32,294 bases of DNA from Tannerellaceae bacterium (GTDB taxonomy: Bacteria; Bacteroidota; Bacteroidia; Bacteroidales; Tannerellaceae), in the NCBI GenBank assembly GCA_031288175.1, contig JAITRW010000039.1, positions 1 through 32,294 on the forward strand, in the 5' to 3' direction. Shown in pieces: positions 8,794 to 18,917 of the stretch (positions are counted from its first letter, which is position 1; the number at the start of each line of letters is the position of its first letter). Under the pieces are notes generated by a model. That model had not been told where the DNA came from and searched no databases. It saw only the letters and a list, made by a program, of their open reading frames with translations. The translations under genes and the position numbers were made by a program.

Positions 8794-11358
8794 ATGAAGA
8801 AGGTGCTGTTGGGATTAGCCTTCGTTGCAGGTATTTATACACCGGTTGTGGCGGGGATGTGGCGCGTGACGAGTGTGAAGGGTAGTCTGGCGGATACCCT
8901 CGTGGCGTTGCAAAGTGGCTCCGAAACTAAGTTAACGGACTTGATCGTTAGTGGAGAAGCCGCCGAAGAAGATCTTTTCGCTCTCAGCGCCTTGCCGGAT
9001 TTGCGTTTCATTGATCTCAGCGGTCTTCTCGTTGAAGAAAGTGTTATTCCGGATAGCCTCTTTTATGGTAAGAAGCTTCAAAGAATCATTTTCCCCGACG
9101 GTATTGAGGCCATTGGGGAATCCGCTTTTGAAAAATCAGGGTTGGAAGGGCTTATCCGATTACCCAAAAGCCTTGAACGTATTGAGAAACGTGTTTTTAA
9201 AGATTGTTTCTCCGTCACCTCCTTCTCTTCTTTTGGAAGTAGCAATTCGCTCCGTTACATCGGTATTGAAGCTTTCAGCGGTTGTAACTCGTGGGAAGGG
9301 TCATTGGCAATGCCGGTTGCAGTCGACAGTATCGGACAGGGGGCTTTTGCTCTTTGTGAGAGACTTGAGGGAACGTTAACCCTTCCGGACAGTCTCCTTG
9401 AAGTAGGTTTTGGAGTGGCTGAAAGAGGTGTTTTTGAAGGTTGCGGTTTTGTTCGATTGATTCTTGGTAAGTATATCGAACATCTCGGCAAGGCGGCTTT
9501 CCGTCATTGTTCCCGTTTGGGTGGGACAACTCGTTTCAACGACCATATTGTGTTCGGTGATTCGGTTTTCTATGGAGTAGGCGATGACTTTGACACCATC
9601 CCTTCGCCCTCTGTTTATGTCGCTCTTGCAGGTAGTGATGATAACGACGGCCTTTCGTGGGAGACACCTTTCCGTTCCCTCGCTCGTGCCATAACGGCTG
9701 TCTGTGAGGAGGATCGCAACTTTCATATATACCTTGGTGAAGGAACTTACATAGAAGAATCTCTTCCTGTCATCACTCAGCCGATTTATTTGCATGGGGG
9801 ATATTCCAACAACAATCAAAATACAAATCCGTCTATTATTGTCCTTAACCATTCGGACGAATCCGGTCTCGTTTTCAAGTCTTCTGACGGAACGCTCCTT
9901 TCCCTGAGACTTGATAACTTTACCCTTATTGGATTACATGTTTCTTCCCCTCTCTCTCTTATTGGAGTAAATAAAGGTTATTCCCTTTCCGATGCTGTCG
10001 TTCAAAACCACCTCTCCCTCGAAGGAGACAGGGTAAAACTTTGTGACACGATTACTATTTCAGGCGAAGTCATTGCCGACGGAGCCGATCTTGTGCTCGA
10101 AGACCTCGTCTTACGCCGTACATCTGACGCTACTTTTCGTGTCGGTATCCCGAAAAATTTCGGATTATACTATGAATGGTCTGTACTCAATCCTGATTTT
10201 CCCCTTCTCGTTTCCGCGGAAGAATGGCCCCTTGATCTTGTTTATCCCCTGATTGTTTCATCGCAAGAAACGAATTATGTATCCCCTGTCCTTATGTGGA
10301 AAGAGCAGGAGGATGGCTACCTTCTCTATTGTACAGGCCAGTCCTCCGAAATACCGGGATTCTCTATCATTGCTCCGTATTCTCTTGTACTCGGCGATCG
10401 TGCTTCCTATACTCTTTACCCGATAGCGGACATCCCCCTTTCCGAAGATATCTTTCCCCTCATAGAATGGTCTGTTGGCGATAGTACGCTCCTCTCTATC
10501 AATGCTAACACGATTACCGGTCGCGGGAAAGCCGGTGAAACTTTTATCAAAGCCCGTTTAGGTGAAAATATCGCTACTCGTGACGTTTACATTGGACAAC
10601 TCTCCATTGACCGTCCTGAGGCAACCGTTATTCCTCCTAATACTGTTACCAATTTCACCGCTACTCTCTTTCCCCTCTCCATGGTGCACCGTGACATTGC
10701 TTGGAGTATCGATAATCCCAATATCGCTACCGTAGATGGAGACGGTGTAGTAACGACCGGAGATATAACAGGTACTTTCACTCTCACGGCTTACATGGTT
10801 AACGGTCCTGATGTACGTGACGTGCGGACATATTATGTCGGTACTTGTATTAGCGACATAGTTATCCCCATGGTTTCTCGTATTGTCGTTGGTGATACCG
10901 TTAAAGTTACCGCCATAGTAACACCTTCCAATGCATTAATGCAAGTACTGGACTGGTCGGTTGGCGATTCTTCCCGCCTCCATATTATTGAAACGGATGA
11001 ACTTTCGTGTACGATCGTTGGAAAGAAAACAGGTACTGTTGAATTATATGCTGAGGCTGCCGACGGTGGAAAGGCCTCTGCCATGCGTGCTGTCACTATA
11101 TCCGCTTCTCCTCCAACGCCCATCGTTGCCGCTGTTGTCCCGCTTTGCAGGTCAGTAGAATACAACAAAGGAACTCTTTCTTGCTTGCAACTTGCGGATT
11201 TCCGTGTCTCCCTCCATGCCATTACAGGACAGCCTATAGCCACTTTTCAACCTACACAAGCAGCAGAAAATTTCCATATCCCCTTGTATACAGGTATATA
11301 TATTCTCTCCGCTGAAAAAGGAGATGAGCGTTTCATGACCAAGTTCGTGGTTGAATAA
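8794..11358 (+). CDS. BspA-like LRR / beta-helix / Ig-like T9SS cargo protein, paralog 1
   Basis: An 854-residue secreted protein. Order of parts: signal peptide (about 1-20, MKKVLLGLAFVAGIYTPVVA); LRR_5 repeats about 50-265 (for example GIEAIGESAFEKSG, SIGQGAFALC); from about 273 the signature SVYVALAGSDDNDGLSWETP and GEGTY, typical of right-handed beta-helix surface proteins; Ig-like domains about 600-775 (IAWSIDNPNIATVDGDGVVT is a Big_2-type core); and a T9SS sorting domain about 780-854 ending TKFVVE. It is the first of three paralogs, 15 bases before the next, so probably one operon. The role is likely adhesion or surface structure; no enzyme active site is visible. Confidence 0.9.
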   Translation: MKKVLLGLAFVAGIYTPVVAGMWRVTSVKGSLADTLVALQSGSETKLTDLIVSGEAAEEDLFALSALPDLRFIDLSGLLVEESVIPDSLFYGKKLQRIIFPDGIEAIGESAFEKSGLEGLIRLPKSLERIEKRVFKDCFSVTSFSSFGSSNSLRYIGIEAFSGCNSWEGSLAMPVAVDSIGQGAFALCERLEGTLTLPDSLLEVGFGVAERGVFEGCGFVRLILGKYIEHLGKAAFRHCSRLGGTTRFNDHIVFGDSVFYGVGDDFDTIPSPSVYVALAGSDDNDGLSWETPFRSLARAITAVCEEDRNFHIYLGEGTYIEESLPVITQPIYLHGGYSNNNQNTNPSIIVLNHSDESGLVFKSSDGTLLSLRLDNFTLIGLHVSSPLSLIGVNKGYSLSDAVVQNHLSLEGDRVKLCDTITISGEVIADGADLVLEDLVLRRTSDATFRVGIPKNFGLYYEWSVLNPDFPLLVSAEEWPLDLVYPLIVSSQETNYVSPVLMWKEQEDGYLLYCTGQSSEIPGFSIIAPYSLVLGDRASYTLYPIADIPLSEDIFPLIEWSVGDSTLLSINANTITGRGKAGETFIKARLGENIATRDVYIGQLSIDRPEATVIPPNTVTNFTATLFPLSMVHRDIAWSIDNPNIATVDGDGVVTTGDITGTFTLTAYMVNGPDVRDVRTYYVGTCISDIVIPMVSRIVVGDTVKVTAIVTPSNALMQVLDWSVGDSSRLHIIETDELSCTIVGKKTGTVELYAEAADGGKASAMRAVTISASPPTPIVAAVVPLCRSVEYNKGTLSCLQLADFRVSLHAITGQPIATFQPTQAAENFHIPLYTGIYILSAEKGDERFMTKFVVE

Positions 11359-11373
11359 GTAAAGTATCTGATT

Positions 11374-14300
11374 ATGAAAAAAGGAGGCCTTTGTCTTACA
11401 CTCCTTCTCTCTACTCTGATTTGGACGGTAACAGCCCAGGAGACTTATGTCGCTTGGGAGATTCCGAACCTATCGTCGCTTATGGATTCTTTGGAAAAAA
11501 AGACGCCCGAAGAGTGTGCCGCCATACGCTCGTTTGTTTTCAAGGAGGGTAGTAAAGTGGATAGTATAACCATTCGTGTCATCAAAGAAAAATTTCCTTT
11601 ACTCGAACGCCTTGATCTTTCCGCCGCCGATTATTCGGACAATACTAATCAGGAAAAAGTCATTCCTCCGTACCTTTTTGCCCATTGGTACAACCTCAAA
11701 GCCATTGCTCTTCCCCATTCCATTAAGGGTATAGGTGAAGGGGCTTTTTATGCATCCGGACTTGTCGACGTCATTCACATCCCTGCCTCGGTAAAAAAAC
11801 TTGGGATGGGGCCTCGTAAGCTTGTTCATTTTGATGAAGAGGATAATACCATACATGGGGTTTTCGAAAATTGTTCTCTGTTGCGCGGAGTTATCTTTGA
11901 CGAAGAAAACGGCGTATCGGAACTTGAAGAGATCGGTATCAAGACTTTTTCTCGTTGTGTCAACCTTGCCGGTACGCTCCATTTCCCTGCTTCCCTGAAA
12001 AAGATCCAACCTATGGCTTTTTACCATTGTCGAAGCCTCGAACGTATTGACCTGCCTTCTGGTCTCGTATCCCTTGGCGACGAATGGATGGCTCTTGACA
12101 CAACACGCAAACCTTTTGGTGCCGACGAATGGGAGCGGAGTCACTGTGGAACGGTCGGCGCCTTTTCCGGATGTACCGGCCTTTCCGGAAATTTGACGAT
12201 ACCTAATGGGATAACTTTTATTCCTAATGGTACTTTCGCCAATTGCTCCAGCTTGAATGGTATTCTCTCTATTCCTTCCTCAGTCGTCGTCATTGGTGCT
12301 TCCGCTTTTGACAACTGTACAGGCCTTCGTTCGGACGATTCGCTTGACCTTACCAACGTAAAACATATCGGTATGGGAGCATTTCGCAATTGTCACTCCC
12401 TGGAAGGTCCGCTCATTTTTCCCGATTCTCCTGAAATAGGCTGTGCCGCCTTTACCGGTTGTCATTCGTTGGAAGGAATCCTCCCTGAAAAATTGGATAC
12501 TAAGGGACAAGTCATCGGAACGTCCGGATCCGCTGATGGCTTCCGTACTATTAAAGAGAAAGAAGAACTTGATGATATTTGGGGTGACTATGATTTTTCC
12601 GTCTACTATCCTGAAGACGCTTTCAAAGATACTCCCTTTGATGGAGGAAAAACACCAAAAGGCGTTTATGTCAGGCCTGAACATGGTAACGATAACACTG
12701 GAGACGGAAGTTCATGGTCTACAGCTTTCCGTAGTCTTGAGCAAGCTCTCAAAACCCTTAAAGACAGTACTCATTGGGGACGTCTTATTTTCATTGAAGA
12801 AACGAAACAGATTGTCCGCTTCAATTCTACTGTCAGTTTTGATGTTGACGGCGTAATCATTCAGGGTGGATATCGCTCGCTGGGTAACGGGCAGTGGGAT
12901 ACCTCACCGCAAGGTGAGGCCACTACTTTACGTTCAAATGGCCCTTACCCTGTTTTCCGGATCACTGAAAATGTAAAGGAACTTACTCTTGAAAACCTCG
13001 TCATAGATGGGTTTGAAACCGACGATACCCTTGATCTCACTAGTAAGGGAAGTGTCCTCCTTCTCAACTCAAATTTCAAGGAGACGGTATACCTGCATAA
13101 GGACTTTACTTTCGACGGAACTCTCACCATAGGAAAGCATCTTTTCCATGAAGATGGTATTGTCTCTTTCCAATGGGTTAATCTGAATATCTCCGATTCT
13201 CTCCAGCTCTCCTTTGACGGTTTTGCCGTCATTGAAAAACTTATCCTCCCTTGGCTTCCTTGTGACAGCTTTATTGCTTTCACCGTTGAACGTCCACAAG
13301 GAAATATCCTTAATGAAAGCGTTCTTGATGAGCATATTTCTATGATGGTGGGAAGTTACGATGTACCCCACGCTGATTTCCTATGGAAACCTGTGGTGAA
13401 CGGAGAAGAGGGTCTCTATCGTTTAAGTGTATCCGCAGAAATAAAACTTCGAGAACTCACCGTTTCCCCTGTTTCTCCAACACTTGCTTCGGGAGGACAT
13501 ACCCTCCAATTAAAACTTTCGTCGGAGATCCCTTCTATATTCCGCCTGACCGAAATAGAGTGGATCTCTGATCTGCCGCTTGTGGTAGAAGTTGATGAAC
13601 ACGGGCTCTTAACTTCCGGTACCGATCCTGGTATTGCCACCGTTACTGCCATTGTCCGCCTTCCTTCTGCTATCAAAGAAGAACAAGGGAAGGAAATCGG
13701 TCGAATTGAAGTCTCCGTTTACGTATTCGGGATTGTCCCTGCGCCTCATCGTGCCACTGTCTCTCTGCACGATAGCATTCAACTTGATGCCACAGTCTAT
13801 CCATCTTACCTCCCCGATGTCGAACTTGTTTGGACAAGTGATAATCTTGATATTGCGACTGTAAATAATACAGGTCTCGTGCAAACTTATGGACAAAGCG
13901 GTGATGTCCTCATTACCGCCACTGTGAAAGGGTATGCATCCGGTACGGCGACTTTTCCTCTTAAAGTAGCTCAACTTACAAATACCATTCTCCTCACTCC
14001 GTCTGTCGTTGGTAAGATAAAGACCGGTTTTATCGTTGATTTCATTGCACGTTGCCTCCCCGAAGATGTTGAAAACAGATCCGTAGAGTGGACTATTTTG
14101 GATACGCACATCGCCGACTTTCTTGCCCATAGCGACACCTCGTGTCGTATTAAGGCAAAGGAGGCCGGTTCCACTGTTTTATGCGTCAAAGCGCTCGACG
14201 GTAGTAACACAGAAATTCGTTATGTGCTTGATGTGTTGGCAGCTTCCTCCACGAATACTATTCTCCTCTCCCCTTCCATCTCCGGCAAGATAGAAACCGG

Positions 14301-14760
14301 TTTTATCATTGACTTCGTTGCACATCGTCTCCCCGAAAATATTGAAAACAGATCCGTGGAGTGGACTATTTTGGACACGCACATTGCCGACTTTCTTGCC
14401 CATAGCGACACCTCGTGTCGTATCAAGGCAAAAGAGGCCGGTTCTACCGTTTTATACGTCAAAGCGCTTGACGGTAGTGAGGTAGAAGTCCATTACCTAC
14501 TTAATGTGTTCGGAAATCCTCCCACAAGCTTGGCCTCCGTTACCGTTTTACCGATACGTGTCCATTACGAAGAGGGAACCCTTTATCTCAAAGGCTTAAA
14601 CGGTCATCACGGACAAATCCTTACTGTTGAAGGTGTCGTCAAAGCGGATTTCCGTGTATATGGAGACGAAGTTCATCAAACACTCATCTTACCTGCCGGT
14701 ATATATCTTTTCCGTACCACCGACAAGGTTGACTTCGTCCATAAGTTTGTCGTCAAGTAA
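11374..14760 (+). CDS. BspA-like LRR / beta-helix / Ig-like T9SS cargo protein, paralog 2
   Basis: 1128 residues. Signal peptide about 1-22 (ending TVTAQ); LRR_5 repeats about 75-425 with inserts (GIGEGAFYASG, VIGASAFDNCTG); the beta-helix entry signature VYVRPEHGNDNTGDGSSWST near 430; a variable middle; then four Ig-like units from about 695, including ELVWTSDNLDIATVNNTGL near 800. The last two Ig units (about 870-960 and 961-1045) are near-identical copies of one 91-residue domain. The T9SS sorting domain covers about 1055-1128 (AGIYLFRTTDKVDFVHKFVV). It follows paralog 1 by 15 bases, with no promoter between. Exported by T9SS and anchored on the surface by inference. Confidence 0.9.
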   Translation: MKKGGLCLTLLLSTLIWTVTAQETYVAWEIPNLSSLMDSLEKKTPEECAAIRSFVFKEGSKVDSITIRVIKEKFPLLERLDLSAADYSDNTNQEKVIPPYLFAHWYNLKAIALPHSIKGIGEGAFYASGLVDVIHIPASVKKLGMGPRKLVHFDEEDNTIHGVFENCSLLRGVIFDEENGVSELEEIGIKTFSRCVNLAGTLHFPASLKKIQPMAFYHCRSLERIDLPSGLVSLGDEWMALDTTRKPFGADEWERSHCGTVGAFSGCTGLSGNLTIPNGITFIPNGTFANCSSLNGILSIPSSVVVIGASAFDNCTGLRSDDSLDLTNVKHIGMGAFRNCHSLEGPLIFPDSPEIGCAAFTGCHSLEGILPEKLDTKGQVIGTSGSADGFRTIKEKEELDDIWGDYDFSVYYPEDAFKDTPFDGGKTPKGVYVRPEHGNDNTGDGSSWSTAFRSLEQALKTLKDSTHWGRLIFIEETKQIVRFNSTVSFDVDGVIIQGGYRSLGNGQWDTSPQGEATTLRSNGPYPVFRITENVKELTLENLVIDGFETDDTLDLTSKGSVLLLNSNFKETVYLHKDFTFDGTLTIGKHLFHEDGIVSFQWVNLNISDSLQLSFDGFAVIEKLILPWLPCDSFIAFTVERPQGNILNESVLDEHISMMVGSYDVPHADFLWKPVVNGEEGLYRLSVSAEIKLRELTVSPVSPTLASGGHTLQLKLSSEIPSIFRLTEIEWISDLPLVVEVDEHGLLTSGTDPGIATVTAIVRLPSAIKEEQGKEIGRIEVSVYVFGIVPAPHRATVSLHDSIQLDATVYPSYLPDVELVWTSDNLDIATVNNTGLVQTYGQSGDVLITATVKGYASGTATFPLKVAQLTNTILLTPSVVGKIKTGFIVDFIARCLPEDVENRSVEWTILDTHIADFLAHSDTSCRIKAKEAGSTVLCVKALDGSNTEIRYVLDVLAASSTNTILLSPSISGKIETGFIIDFVAHRLPENIENRSVEWTILDTHIADFLAHSDTSCRIKAKEAGSTVLYVKALDGSEVEVHYLLNVFGNPPTSLASVTVLPIRVHYEEGTLYLKGLNGHHGQILTVEGVVKADFRVYGDEVHQTLILPAGIYLFRTTDKVDFVHKFVVK
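13981..14508 (+). repeat. 273-bp direct duplication of an Ig-like domain
   Basis: The unit starting at 13981 repeats at 14254, exactly 273 bases (91 codons) later. The central part, encoding EWTILDTHIADFLAH and the SCRIKAKEAGSTVL stretch, is identical in protein and almost identical in DNA, while both edges have diverged. This is a recent in-frame domain duplication in paralog 2. Confidence 0.9.
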
Positions 14761-14797
14761 ACCATCCTTTGCCATGCACGTAATACCTTACACATAT

Positions 14798-17761
14798 ATG
14801 AAACGGGTGCTGATATCTTTCTTTGCTTTGGTTGTGACGGTAACGATTGTTTCTGCTAGAACCAAAGCTATCATCCACGTTACACCCGGTTCTCTCATTA
14901 CGGAAATAGGGGGTGATAAAGATGTCATTATAGATCTCGTACTCACCGGTAGGTTGAGTGCCGAAGATTTTCGTCTGTTAAGAGAGATGGAAAATCTTGA
15001 GAATCTTAATCTTGCAGAGACGGAAATCCCTTATAATGAAATACCTAACGAGGCTTTTTTTAACAACTACACCCTTCGTTCCATCGTTCTTCCTAATACT
15101 CTTGAATACATCCGGCGTGACGCTTTTAATAGTTGTACTTCCCTTACTTACCCTGTCGTAATTCCTTCTTCCGTACGTATTATTGAGCAAAGGGCTTTCT
15201 ACAATTGTCCTTTGACGCAAATAACGTTCAACGAAGGGTTGACTACGATTGGAGATTCCGCTTTTTGCGGAACGAACCTCACCGGAACGTTGGATTTGCC
15301 CGCTTCGCTTACCTCCATCGGTCGTAAGGCCTACTATCTGTGTGACGGACTGACAGGTAGGCTTATTTTGCCCGATGGATTAACGGAATTAGGTGCGGCT
15401 GCCTTTGCTCGTTGTAATTTTGATAATCGCCTTGTCATCCCACAAGGTATACATGAGATACCTGACAGCGCTTTCGCTTTCAATCGCGGCCTTGCTTCTT
15501 TAGAGTGGGGAAATATCACAGGCATAGGAACAGCTGCGTTTGACTCTTGTACCAATTTGATCGAACTCCCCAGTCTTGTGGGAGTTAAGAACATAGGTGT
15601 GGCCGCTTTCCGTAATTGTACTAAGTTGAATTTTGCGCTTGTGCTGCCCGAAAGTTTGGAAATACTTGGGCAGGCTGCTTTTGCGAATTGCCTAACTCTT
15701 TACGGGGAAATCGTTATTCCTAAGGGAGTAGTTAATATTGGCGGGGCAACGCCTTTGGACCCTGGCGCTGAGCTGACTCATCCTGAAGGTGTCTTTGAAA
15801 ACACGCTTATTCAGTCTCTATCCCTTCACATGGACATTGCTTTCATCCACGCACGAGCATTCATCCATTGTCGCGCACTCAAAGGAAAACTCAGAATAGG
15901 TATTGAGACGGTTATAAATAATTCCGCTTTCTTCGATACGAGTATCCAATTGCTCTTTGTCAGTCATACCTATGTGCGTGTGGATGGAAAAGGTAATGAC
16001 ACCAATAACGGTACAACTTGGGCTACCGCTTATGCTTCTCTTGAACAAGCTGTTGCCACCCTTACCGTCGGCAATCAGGACGATGGCTTCGAGCGTACCC
16101 ATGAAATATACTTGCAGCAAGGTACTTATACGTTGACTGACGTTGTCTTACTGCCGGACAGTATCATTCTTCGCGGTGGTTTCGTAGGTGATGAGATGAG
16201 AGGAACTGCCAAAGGAGGAACTCTTTCCTATATTCGTCGTAGCGATGGAGACACAGCCGTGCAATTGGGAGTAACAGACGACCTTCCTATAAGTTTTAAT
16301 TTCTCAAATGTTGAAATTAAAGGGTTGCTTGCCATAAGTCCCGTTACTTTACAAGCTGACAACGTCTCTCTTGTAGACGTTACGTTTAAGGATAGTGTCT
16401 GTTTACAGGGTACCGTCAATCTTGTCGGCACGCTCGCTACTTCCGACCTTATTGCCGACACATTGATTCTCAGCACGGTATCTCTACAAACTCCAGCCAT
16501 ATCCTGGATAGTAAAAAAACTTGTCCTTCAGGATAGCCTTCTCGTGACATGGGTAAATGGGTTGAATGCTCATCCTCTTTTTAAGGTGACTGATAGAAAT
16601 GCTTCGGTCTCTACACCTATCGGTCGTATGGTTTCCGTTTGGCGTGGAGAACGTCTCAGTGGTTCCCTCTCCCGTTTTGTTTGGAAAGAAGTTGCCGGTG
16701 TGCAGACTCTCTTTCTTTCTACTATCCCGCAACTGGAAGACTTCAAATTCCCTTACAGCCGTAGGCTTCTGCGGCCTGGCGATGTAGTGACTTTAACCCT
16801 TTCCCTGGGAGAAGGTGTTACCCACCTCCTCAGTGAGTATGATTATCTTACGTGGAACATCACCAAAGGAGCTGACCTCGCCTCTTTGGATGAGAATGAA
16901 TACGGTAAGTTGATCACAGGGAATCAACCGGGCCTTGTTACGGTCGAAGTTTCTGCTTTTGGTCACAAGCAGCAGATAGCTATTTATTTAGCTGAGATTA
17001 ATATTGTATTTCCTTCCGAAAACGGTGTCATCCCTCCCGGAGGACAACTTGCTTTTGACATCGTCAAGATTCCCGACAATATCCCTTATACTATCCTCTC
17101 TGAACTTCAAAATCCGGAAATTGCCCACATAGAAGGTTCACACATACTTGCCGATGCAAGAGGCACCAACTATATCCATGTCTGGTTTGCCGATTACCCC
17201 GAAATAGAGGACACGCATTACTTCACTATACAAGATATAGCCGAAACGATCATCATCACAGGGACAGATGGTAGCTGGGTGCCCGGAGAAATCTACACTT
17301 TCTCCGCAACTATAGAACCGGCTTTTGCCTATGCGCAAGAAGTGGAATGGGCTGTCAGCGACGCAACGGTTGCTAAGATTATAAAGGATGATACCTATCA
17401 TCCTCTATCTTGTACCGTTGAGGCGCTTTCATCGAAACGTGCTTACATCTCTGCAACAAGTGTTGATGGGTACGCTTATGCCGTCCATTATTTTGGAACG
17501 GGAACCCCTTCTGTTGCCATGTATCTTTCGGGAGATATTGCTCCTCATGTTACTTGCAGTGATGGAGCCCTGCATCTTACTAATCTTGACTGTTACACCA
17601 TTACTCTTCACACTCTTTCTGCCCGTCTTGTTATTGCACCTCGAAAAATTGTTACGGCGGACGCTATTATTCCTGTTCCGAACCCTATTCCTGGTACCTA
17701 TCTCCTTTCTGCTACTTCGCCAACCGCTCCATCTTTCACTGCCAAGATTCTGGTGAAATAA
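14798..17761 (+). CDS. BspA-like LRR / beta-helix / Ig-like T9SS cargo protein, paralog 3
   Basis: 987 residues from the ATG at 14798, chosen because it gives a clean signal peptide (MKRVLISFFALVVTVTIVSA). The frame is open further upstream into paralog 2, and another ATG at 14774 would add eight residues ahead of the signal. LRR_5 repeats fill about 60-385 (TIGDSAFCGTN, NIGVAAFRNCTKL). The beta-helix signature TYVRVDGKGNDTNNGTTWAT begins near 391 and QQGTYTL near 437. Ig-like regions follow from about 645 (VEWAVSDATVAKI near 850). A sorting domain closes the protein (GTYLLSATSP, then FTAKILVK). It lies 37 bases after paralog 2, as part of the same run. Confidence 0.88.
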   Translation: MKRVLISFFALVVTVTIVSARTKAIIHVTPGSLITEIGGDKDVIIDLVLTGRLSAEDFRLLREMENLENLNLAETEIPYNEIPNEAFFNNYTLRSIVLPNTLEYIRRDAFNSCTSLTYPVVIPSSVRIIEQRAFYNCPLTQITFNEGLTTIGDSAFCGTNLTGTLDLPASLTSIGRKAYYLCDGLTGRLILPDGLTELGAAAFARCNFDNRLVIPQGIHEIPDSAFAFNRGLASLEWGNITGIGTAAFDSCTNLIELPSLVGVKNIGVAAFRNCTKLNFALVLPESLEILGQAAFANCLTLYGEIVIPKGVVNIGGATPLDPGAELTHPEGVFENTLIQSLSLHMDIAFIHARAFIHCRALKGKLRIGIETVINNSAFFDTSIQLLFVSHTYVRVDGKGNDTNNGTTWATAYASLEQAVATLTVGNQDDGFERTHEIYLQQGTYTLTDVVLLPDSIILRGGFVGDEMRGTAKGGTLSYIRRSDGDTAVQLGVTDDLPISFNFSNVEIKGLLAISPVTLQADNVSLVDVTFKDSVCLQGTVNLVGTLATSDLIADTLILSTVSLQTPAISWIVKKLVLQDSLLVTWVNGLNAHPLFKVTDRNASVSTPIGRMVSVWRGERLSGSLSRFVWKEVAGVQTLFLSTIPQLEDFKFPYSRRLLRPGDVVTLTLSLGEGVTHLLSEYDYLTWNITKGADLASLDENEYGKLITGNQPGLVTVEVSAFGHKQQIAIYLAEINIVFPSENGVIPPGGQLAFDIVKIPDNIPYTILSELQNPEIAHIEGSHILADARGTNYIHVWFADYPEIEDTHYFTIQDIAETIIITGTDGSWVPGEIYTFSATIEPAFAYAQEVEWAVSDATVAKIIKDDTYHPLSCTVEALSSKRAYISATSVDGYAYAVHYFGTGTPSVAMYLSGDIAPHVTCSDGALHLTNLDCYTITLHTLSARLVIAPRKIVTADAIIPVPNPIPGTYLLSATSPTAPSFTAKILVK

Positions 17762-17773
17762 TCCCATTTTACA

Positions 17774-18430
17774 GTGAGACCTAATCCCCCTCCTTTTATT
17801 ATTCTTGTTGCGTGTTGCGCATCATCTCTTTTTCATTCGGGTAGCGTCAATGCTACTCCTCTTGCATCCTCTTTACCCGATTTGGCACAGACTTTTGTAG
17901 ACATGCCGTCCGACCGGATCCCTTTACTTGAAGAAGCTTGGAGAAAAGACCTTGTAGCCCTCTATCGGGACGGTAAAGAAGCCAAACTTCAAAATCGCCT
18001 CAAAGGCTTCTCTCACTTGAAAACTCTTACCCCTGATTATATATTTCTCCAAGTCACTGCCGGTAGTACGCTCGAGCTTCAGCTTCTTTCCCTCGCCGAT
18101 ACTGCCGCTGTTCTCTGTATGATTACCACCGTTAGTGCCCCCGTCCTTGATAGTCGTATAGAATTTTTTACTCCTGATTGGACGCCTCTTTCCCTCACCT
18201 CTTTTTTTACCCTACCCAATATTTCCTCTTTTCTCCTTTCCGATGAATTGCCTCCCAACTTAGAATGTTTGGATATGCCCCTTATTCATTATCAACTGAA
18301 TCCCGATGCCCTCACGCTTATTGCCTCCCTTACCACGCCTTTTTATCTGGATGACAATCAACGAAAAATTGTCTCCCCATATATAGTTCCATCTAAAACC
18401 TATATATGGGACGGTTGCCGATTCAAATAA
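17774..18430 (+). CDS. DUF3256 family secreted protein
   Basis: 218 residues from a GTG start 12 bases after paralog 3. An N-terminal hydrophobic segment (PPFIILVACCASSLFHSGSV) looks like a signal peptide. The mature part fits DUF3256, a family of unknown function confined to Bacteroidales: a short LVALYRDGKEAKLQNRLKG segment, LTPDYIFLQ, LQLLSLADTAAVLCMITTVS and PVLDSRIEFF. Its place at the end of the T9SS cargo run and directly before the RNase H gene suggests co-transcription, but gives no firm function. The ATG alternatives further in would remove the signal peptide. Confidence 0.75.
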   Translation: MRPNPPPFIILVACCASSLFHSGSVNATPLASSLPDLAQTFVDMPSDRIPLLEEAWRKDLVALYRDGKEAKLQNRLKGFSHLKTLTPDYIFLQVTAGSTLELQLLSLADTAAVLCMITTVSAPVLDSRIEFFTPDWTPLSLTSFFTLPNISSFLLSDELPPNLECLDMPLIHYQLNPDALTLIASLTTPFYLDDNQRKIVSPYIVPSKTYIWDGCRFK

Positions 18431-18443
18431 TCTTTTCCGACAT

Positions 18444-18917
18444 ATGGCCTTCCAACAAGACACATTATTATTTGATATTCCTTTACAAACTGATCTCCTC
18501 AGGGTGCTGCCTTACGAAAAAGAAGCCATTGCCGTAGACGCCGCTTGTTCCGGTAATCCCGGTAAGATGGAATACAGGGGTGTCAATCTTGCCACCGGAC
18601 AGGAAGTTTTCCATGTCGCTTACCCGCTCGCCACCAATAATATCGGAGAATTTCTTGCCATCGTACACGCTCTTGTCTATCTCGCCAAATGTCAATCTCC
18701 CTCCGTTCCCGTATACACAGATAGCCAAACCGCCCTTGCCTGGGTACGTAAACGGCAGGCAGCTACCACTTTGGTGTATACCGCCGACACCGAACAAGTA
18801 CATCGGCATCTACTGGGTGCCACCGCATGGCTTCGCGAGCACACGTATACTAATCCTATTCTTAAATGGCAAACCGACAAATGGGGGGAGATTCCTGCCG
18901 ATTTCGGCCGCAAATAA
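18444..18917 (+). CDS. Ribonuclease H (RNase HI fold)
   Basis: 157 residues. The RNase H fold cleaves the RNA strand of RNA-DNA hybrids using four acidic residues, and all four places can be seen: AVDAACSGNPG (Asp), NNIGEFLAIVHAL (Glu), YTDSQTALAWV (Asp), and a C-terminal ADFGRK (Asp). No N-terminal hybrid-binding (caulimovirus-type) domain is present, so it is shorter than many Bacteroidetes homologs. The final codons overlap the next gene: the TAA stop shares its A with the ATG of the glycosyltransferase. Its grouping with surface-protein genes is probably only an operon convenience. Confidence 0.85.
   Translation: MAFQQDTLLFDIPLQTDLLRVLPYEKEAIAVDAACSGNPGKMEYRGVNLATGQEVFHVAYPLATNNIGEFLAIVHALVYLAKCQSPSVPVYTDSQTALAWVRKRQAATTLVYTADTEQVHRHLLGATAWLREHTYTNPILKWQTDKWGEIPADFGRK

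Noticed and set aside
14627-14797. Longer N-terminus for paralog 3 beginning inside paralog 2
   Set aside because: The extension overlaps paralog 2's sorting domain in another frame and would bury the clear signal peptide that starts at 14798.
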